DNA from: SG8-30 sp963695085
GTDB lineage: Bacteria; Pseudomonadota; Gammaproteobacteria; Steroidobacterales; Steroidobacteraceae
DNA: 64,000 bases
Reading direction: 5' to 3'
Assembly: GCA_963695085.1 (NCBI GenBank)
Contig: CAVOFV010000008.1
Location: 620,001-684,000, forward strand
Made by a program: the position numbers and the translations under genes. The notes beneath the pieces are model-generated. The model was not told the origin of the DNA, made no database searches, and saw only the letters and a program-made list of their open reading frames with translations. Shown in pieces: positions 59,862 to 64,000 of the stretch (position 1 is the first letter of the stretch; each line of letters begins with the position of its first letter).

Positions 59862-61151
59862 ATGGGCATGACCTACGTACAGAAACTGCTGGCCCGCGCC
59901 TGTGGCAAGTCCGCCGTCGCGGTGGGCGAGGTCGTCGAACCGCCAGTTGACCTGGCGATGTCGCACGAGAACGGCGCGCTCGTCATCAACCAGTTCAATG
60001 AGATCTTCCACGGCACGGGGCGCGAGCCGAAAGTCTGGGATCCTTCGCGCATCGCCATCGTCTTCGACCACCGGGTGCCGGCGGAGTCGTCGAAGACGGC
60101 GACCAACCAGAAGAAGATCCGCGACTTCATCGCCAGGCAGGGCATCACCAAGTTTCACGACATCCGCGGCGACACGGGCGGCATCTGCCACCAGATCCTG
60201 CCGGAGAACGGCTACGTGCGACCGGGCTCCGTGGTCGTCGGCACCGACAGCCATACGACCACGCATGGCGCGCTCGGCGCCTTCGCCTTCGGCATCGGCG
60301 CCACCGAGATGGCCTCGGTGTGGGCGCTGGGGAACATCCTGAACGTCGAGGTCCCGGGCACGATCAAGGTCGTGGTGGACGGTCAGTTCAAGCCGGGCGT
60401 CTACCCGAAGGACCTGATCCTGAAGCTGATCGGCACGCTCACGGCCGAGGGCGCGAACTACAAGGTCATCGAGTTCCACGGCGATGCGATCCGTGACATG
60501 CCGACCTCGGGCCGGCTGGTGCTATGCAACATGACCGTGGAGGCAGGGGCCACCGCCGGCGTGGTGCCGCCCGACGCGGAGACCGGACGCTACCTGCGGG
60601 ACGAGGCCGGCGTGAAGGGCGCACTCGACCTGTTCGGGCCGGACGCGGACGCGGTCTACGATCGTGTGGTCGAGATCGACGTGACGGGACTCGGGCCGCA
60701 GATCGCCTGTCCGCACACGGTGGACAACGTCAAGCCGATCGGCGACGTGAGCGGGACGAGAGTGCACCAGATCGTGGTCGGTTCCTGCACCAACGGCCGC
60801 CTCGACGACCTCGAGGTGGCGGCCGGAATCCTCAAGGGCAAGCGCGTGGCGGACAGCACGCGCATGCTGGTGTTCCCGGCCTCGTGGCGCATCTACTCCG
60901 AAGCGCTGCGCCTGGGTTACCTGCGTGACCTCATTTCCGCCGGAGCGGTGGTGTGCAATCCCGGCTGCGGGCCGTGCCTGGGCGTGCACCAGGGTGCGCT
61001 GGCCGATGGCGAGACGGCGCTCGCCACCACCAACCGCAATTTCAAGGGACGGATGGGCAACCCGAACGCCGAGGTCTACCTGTGCTCGACCGCGGTCGCC
61101 GCGGCCAGCGCGCTCACCGGCGTGATCTCCGACCCGAGGGGAGTCAACTGA
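59862..61151 (+). CDS. Aconitase-family dehydratase, large subunit (LeuC/DmdA-like)
   Basis: A 429-residue [4Fe-4S] dehydratase subunit of the short archaeal-type LeuC/homoaconitase/DmdA group. The cluster cysteines are in VGSCTNGR (~residue 309) and CNPGCGPCLG (~366-372). IAIVFDHRVPAESSKTATNQ and VVGTDSHTTTHGALGAFAFG are the other family blocks. It isomerises or dehydrates a 2- or 3-hydroxy diacid. AAGGAAGG precedes the ATG. With only the LeuB-like and LeuD-like genes alongside and no leuA, a simple leucine operon is not supported. Confidence 0.9.
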   Translation: MGMTYVQKLLARACGKSAVAVGEVVEPPVDLAMSHENGALVINQFNEIFHGTGREPKVWDPSRIAIVFDHRVPAESSKTATNQKKIRDFIARQGITKFHDIRGDTGGICHQILPENGYVRPGSVVVGTDSHTTTHGALGAFAFGIGATEMASVWALGNILNVEVPGTIKVVVDGQFKPGVYPKDLILKLIGTLTAEGANYKVIEFHGDAIRDMPTSGRLVLCNMTVEAGATAGVVPPDAETGRYLRDEAGVKGALDLFGPDADAVYDRVVEIDVTGLGPQIACPHTVDNVKPIGDVSGTRVHQIVVGSCTNGRLDDLEVAAGILKGKRVADSTRMLVFPASWRIYSEALRLGYLRDLISAGAVVCNPGCGPCLGVHQGALADGETALATTNRNFKGRMGNPNAEVYLCSTAVAAASALTGVISDPRGVN

Positions 61152-61152
61152 C

Positions 61153-61656
61153 ATGGCAACTGGCAAGGTCGTGCGCAAGCTCGGCGACGACGTCTCGACC
61201 GACATCATCTACCCGGGCCGGTTCATGGCGACGGTGCTGCCGGCGGAAACGCCGCAGTTCGCCTTCGTGGACGACGCGGAGTTCAACCGCAAGCTGAAGG
61301 CGAAGGAGATCCCGCCCGGATCGTTCATCGTAGCGGGTGGCAACTTCGGCTGCGGCTCATCGCGCGAGCAGGCCGCATCCTGCATCAAGGGCTACGAGAT
61401 CACCGTCATCGCGCGGCATTTCGCGCGGATCTTCCTGCAGAACTCGATCAACGTCGGGCTCAGCATGGTGATCTGCCCGTCGATCGAGGCCGAGGAGGGC
61501 GACGAGCTGGAGATCGAGGATGGCAAGGTCTGCAACCGCAGTTCGGGCAAGTCGTTTGCGATCGAGGCGCTGCCGCGGGCGCGGCAGGCGATCATCGATG
61601 CTGGCGGCCTGATCCCGTACGCCCGGCGGTTGCTGCTGAAAAGATCCGCGGGCTGA
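61153..61656 (+). CDS. Aconitase-family dehydratase, small subunit (LeuD/DmdB-like)
   Basis: A 167-residue swivel subunit: LGDDVSTDIIYPGRFM, the substrate-binding loop GGNFGCGSSREQAASCIK (residues ~62-79), HFARIFLQNSINVGL and a terminal IPYARRLL. The short length and GSSREQA loop fit the LeuD/DmdB group that includes 2,3-dimethylmalate dehydratase as well as isopropylmalate isomerase. It begins one base after the large-subunit stop and pairs with it. Last gene of the operon. Confidence 0.92.
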   Translation: MATGKVVRKLGDDVSTDIIYPGRFMATVLPAETPQFAFVDDAEFNRKLKAKEIPPGSFIVAGGNFGCGSSREQAASCIKGYEITVIARHFARIFLQNSINVGLSMVICPSIEAEEGDELEIEDGKVCNRSSGKSFAIEALPRARQAIIDAGGLIPYARRLLLKRSAG

Positions 61657-61817
61657 ATGGCGGCGACGCCGCAAGCTGCGGCCGTCTGGCGACTGACTCA
61701 ACGACAGGCCTGGCCTGCGTCCCCGTCCCGGACGTCCGTCGCGCCGCTGGTGGCGGTGCCTTACACTCGCGCCGGTGATCCCGGCACCGCTACCGGGCGT
61801 GGCCATGGAACGACGCG

Positions 61818-62276
61818 ATGCCGATCTGGGTGGATGCAGACGCCTGCCCGAAGCTAATCAAGGAAACCCTGTTCCGTGCGGCCGAACGGACCGGCGAGCA
61901 GCTGACGCTGGTGGCCAATCACGCGATGGCGGTGCCGCGGCGGCCGAACGTGCGGCTGCTGCGGGTGCCAAACGGGTTCGACGTTGCCGATCAGGCGATC
62001 ATGGACCGCCTGGCCGCGGGCGACCTGGTCGTCACGGCGGACATCCCGCTGGCGGCCGAGGTGATCGCGCGGGGCGCACAGGCTCTCAATCCGCGCGGCG
62101 AAATGTACTCGCCCGACACGATCCGCGCGGTGCTGAACATGCGCGACTTCATGGACACGATGCGCTCGAGCGGCGTCGTGACCGGCGGCCCGCCGCCGCT
62201 CAGCCAGGCGGACCGGCAGGCCTTCGCGGGGCACCTCGACAGCTGGCTGACCAGGCGTCCGCCACCATCCGGCTGA
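61818..62276 (+). CDS. YaiI/YqxD family (DUF188) protein
   Basis: A 152-residue protein of the UPF0178 family: IWVDADACPKLIKETLFRAAER at the start, LRVPNGFDVADQAIMDRL, DLVVTADIPLAAEVI and LNPRGEMYS. The acidic cluster gives a PIN/NYN-nuclease-like fold; no activity is established. ATG 61818 is placed at the invariant M-P-I-W-V-D-A-D. Its end faces the helicase gene, 25 bases apart, across a short GC hairpin. Confidence 0.9.
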   Translation: MPIWVDADACPKLIKETLFRAAERTGEQLTLVANHAMAVPRRPNVRLLRVPNGFDVADQAIMDRLAAGDLVVTADIPLAAEVIARGAQALNPRGEMYSPDTIRAVLNMRDFMDTMRSSGVVTGGPPPLSQADRQAFAGHLDSWLTRRPPPSG

Positions 62277-62301
62277 CCGGATCCCGTCCGGCGAACGGAT
62301 A

Positions 62302-63636
62302 TTACAGGCGACCGCTGCGATAGCCGCCCGGGCGCTGCGCCGGCCGTCCCGGCCGGCTGCCGCTGCGCGCGGCGGCGGGCCGGCGCGGCTTGTGTGCGGC
62401 ACCGCCCTGACCCGGGCGCCTGGCGGCCTTGCTGGCTGCCGCCGCCGGCACATGCCGCGGCGCACGCGGCCGGTCGTGGTCGGCGTCGGCCGCATGACGC
62501 GTGATCGCGAAATGCGGCGGCTCCGCGAACGGAATGCTCATCTTCATCGTGCGCTCGATGTCCCGCAGCAGCGAGCCCTCGTCGGGCGCCACCAGCGACA
62601 CGGCGTGCCCGGTCGCGCCGGCACGTGCCGTGCGCCCGATGCGGTGCACGTAGTCCTCGGGGACATTGGGCAGCTCGTAGTTGACGACCTGCGGCAGTTC
62701 CTTGATGTCGAGGCCGCGCGAGGCGACTTCGGTCGCCACCAGCGCCGTGACCTTGCCCGCCTTGAAGTCGGCCAGCGCCTTGACGCGCGCCGACTGGCTT
62801 TTGTTGCCGTGGATCGCCGAGGACCTGATGCCGGCGGTCTCGAGCTGCTGGGCCAGGCGGTTGGCGCCGTGCTTGGTGCGCGTGAACACCAGCGCCTGCG
62901 TCCACGGGCCTTCATCGCCGGCGCCGTTGTGGAACAGGTGCACGAGCAGGTGACGCTTGTGCTCCTTCGGCACGCGGTAGGCGAGCTGCACGACGCGCTG
63001 CACCGTGCTGTTGCGCGGCGCCACGTCGATGTGCACCGGGTTGCGCAGCAGCTTGGCCGCCAGCGTGCGGATGTCCTCGACGTAGGTCGCCGAGAACATG
63101 AGGTTCTGCCGTTCGGCCGGCAACATCTTCACGACGCGACGGATGTCGTGGATGAATCCCATGTCGAGCATGCGGTCCGCCTCGTCGAGGACGAAGTGCT
63201 CCACCTTCGACAGGTCGGCGAGACGGCGGTTGGCAAGGTCGAGCAGGCGGCCTGGCGTCGCGACCAGGATGTCGCAGCCGGAACGCAGTCCGCTGATCTG
63301 CGGATGTTCGCCGACGCCGCCGAAGACGACCTGCGTGCGCAGGTTCTTGTGCGCACCGTAGTCCTTGGCGCTTTGCGCCACCTGGGCCGCGAGTTCGCGG
63401 GTCGGCGTCAGCACCAGCACGCGCGGCGCGCGGCCTGCGGCCTGGCCGAGCTTCTGCAGCAGCGGCAGGACGAACCCCGCCGTCTTGCCGGTGCCCGTCT
63501 GGGCGCCGGCCAGCACGTCGCGGCCGGCCAGTACTGCCGGGATGGCCTGGCGCTGGATGGGGGTGGGCGTGTCGTAGCCTCTGTCGGCTACGGCGCGCAC
63601 CAGCTCGGGCTCGAGCCCGAGATCTGAAAAAGGCAT
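62302..63636 (-). CDS. rhlE: DEAD-box RNA helicase, RhlE-like
   Basis: A 444-residue DEAD-box helicase. Q motif YDTPTPIQRQAIP, Walker A AQTGTGKT (residues 45-52), PTRELAAQV, TPGRLLDL, DEAD in LDEADRMLDMGF (~149-152), SAT, VATEVASRGLDI and HRIGRTARAG. After the core (~375 residues) comes a basic low-complexity tail rich in Arg, Pro, Gly and Ala (GSRPGRPAQRPGGYRSGRL), which usually adds RNA binding. It probably acts in ribosome assembly or mRNA decay. ATG 63636 has AAGGA upstream; ~150 leader bases precede it after a TATAGT -10 at 63792-63787. Confidence 0.92.
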   Translation of the reverse strand: MPFSDLGLEPELVRAVADRGYDTPTPIQRQAIPAVLAGRDVLAGAQTGTGKTAGFVLPLLQKLGQAAGRAPRVLVLTPTRELAAQVAQSAKDYGAHKNLRTQVVFGGVGEHPQISGLRSGCDILVATPGRLLDLANRRLADLSKVEHFVLDEADRMLDMGFIHDIRRVVKMLPAERQNLMFSATYVEDIRTLAAKLLRNPVHIDVAPRNSTVQRVVQLAYRVPKEHKRHLLVHLFHNGAGDEGPWTQALVFTRTKHGANRLAQQLETAGIRSSAIHGNKSQSARVKALADFKAGKVTALVATEVASRGLDIKELPQVVNYELPNVPEDYVHRIGRTARAGATGHAVSLVAPDEGSLLRDIERTMKMSIPFAEPPHFAITRHAADADHDRPRAPRHVPAAAASKAARRPGQGGAAHKPRRPAAARSGSRPGRPAQRPGGYRSGRL

Positions 63637-63835
63637 TGGAGATTTCCTTGCACGTGACTCGCTCCACGGAGCATTGCCCGGGGCGGTCAGTAGCGAGAAG
63701 GGGTTGTTGTATTCGAGCGCGCCTTGAGGCGTGAGCTTCGAGCCAAGAGGGAGCGCTGACCGCGCGACCCTGATTTGATGCGGCGCACTATACACAGGCC
63801 CTGACGGAAAGTCGCAGGTTTCGTCGCCGGTATTA

Positions 63836-63862
63836 AAACCCGCGAAACCCGCGAAACCCGCG
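63836..63862. repeat. Three tandem copies of AAACCCGCG
   Basis: The 9-base unit AAACCCGCG is repeated three times without change, just upstream of the helicase promoter. Probably a slippage microrepeat. Confidence 0.9.
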
Positions 63863-63877
63863 ACCCGGCACCGGAAG

Positions 63878-64000
63878 CTACGCCAGGGCGCCGTCGAACA
63901 GCGCCAGCAGGCGGCTCCACGCGCGCTCCGCCTGCGCCTCGTCATAGACGCGCGAGTCCGGTGGGCACCAGCCGTGAAGGGTGCCCTCGTAGACTTCAAT
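63878..64000 (-). CDS. Dienelactone hydrolase family protein, C-terminal end only
   Basis: The last 40 codons and stop of a gene entering from the right edge. The residues IEVYEGTLHGWCPPDSRVYDE, then AQAERAWSRLLALF, match the C-terminus of dienelactone hydrolases: GTLHGW holds the catalytic His, followed by the usual Tyr/Ala-Glu-Arg-Trp helix. The family hydrolyses lactones or esters with an alpha/beta fold. The N-terminus lies outside the window. Confidence 0.75.
   Translation of the reverse strand: MEVYEGTLHGWCPPDSRVYDEAQAERAWSRLLALFDGALA

Noticed and set aside
59862..61656. Ordinary leucine-biosynthesis leuCD with leuB at 56598
   Set aside because: No leuA, a lyase and a CoA transferase lie between leuB-like and leuC-like genes, the subunits are of the LeuC/DmdA type, and the dehydrogenase lacks the isopropylmalate-type RELTGG loop.
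1..64000. tRNA, rRNA, CRISPR array, prophage, integrase, insertion sequence
   Set aside because: Intergenic regions were read on both strands; none shows a cloverleaf with T-loop, repeated spacers, or transposase/integrase coding sequence.

Overview
The window is dense, high-GC DNA from a Gram-negative bacterium, most likely a gammaproteobacterium of a Chromatiales/Xanthomonadales-like lineage. Supporting signs are the mutM / rpmG-rpmB / radC / coaBC-dut / pyrE / xthA neighbourhood, a fused chorismate mutase-prephenate dehydrogenase (TyrA), a gammaproteobacterial-type glutamate-cysteine ligase, an outer-membrane lipoprotein system and a TonB-dependent receptor. No tRNA, rRNA, CRISPR, integrase or transposase is visible; both ends cut through a gene.

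Layout. 1-11,800: a truncated outer-membrane-like protein, small envelope and housekeeping genes, a NamZ-type muramidase (DUF1343), an acyltransferase/ABC1-kinase pair, a D-cysteine desulfhydrase/Asp-Glu racemase pair and a tandem-domain GFA protein. 11,840-19,250: an aldo/keto reductase and an RND tripartite efflux operon led by its own TetR repressor, with a palindrome over the tetR promoter. 19,300-24,000: a D-2-hydroxyacid dehydrogenase and a complete frdCAB operon of the dihaem Wolinella type. 24,000-30,200: a TonB receptor under a Fur-like box, a TlpA-like lipoprotein and a HerA-like ATPase. 30,400-41,600: peptidase-like lipoprotein, gshA, two diguanylate cyclases (one behind a long structured leader, one coupled to tyrA), an orphan ABC ATPase and mutM. 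41,650-48,900: the conserved housekeeping block, then an AmpG-like permease and a MarC protein. 48,920-52,640: an island-like stretch with a ten-haem OmcA/MtrC-type lipoprotein, a degenerate copy of its signal region, tandem hairpins and an OB-fold lipoprotein. 52,800-56,220: a flavoprotein pair coupled to a frameshifted trmB. 56,600-61,660: a five-gene operon joining a decarboxylating 3-hydroxyacid dehydrogenase, an HMG-CoA-lyase-like enzyme, a class III CoA transferase and an aconitase-family dehydratase. 61,800-64,000: a YaiI/YqxD-family gene, an RhlE-type helicase and the 3' end of a dienelactone hydrolase.

How the parts fit. The dihaem fumarate reductase and the decahaem outer-membrane lipoprotein both point to electron disposal without oxygen, one to fumarate at the inner membrane and one at the cell surface; the MtrA/MtrB partners are not in the window. 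The 56.6-61.7 kb operon looks like a dedicated route for a branched 2-hydroxy-diacid (citramalate-like), either split to acetyl-CoA plus a 2-oxoacid or isomerised and oxidatively decarboxylated; its substrate cannot be fixed from sequence and it is the best candidate for an undescribed pathway. NamZ and the AmpG-like permease suggest peptidoglycan recycling.
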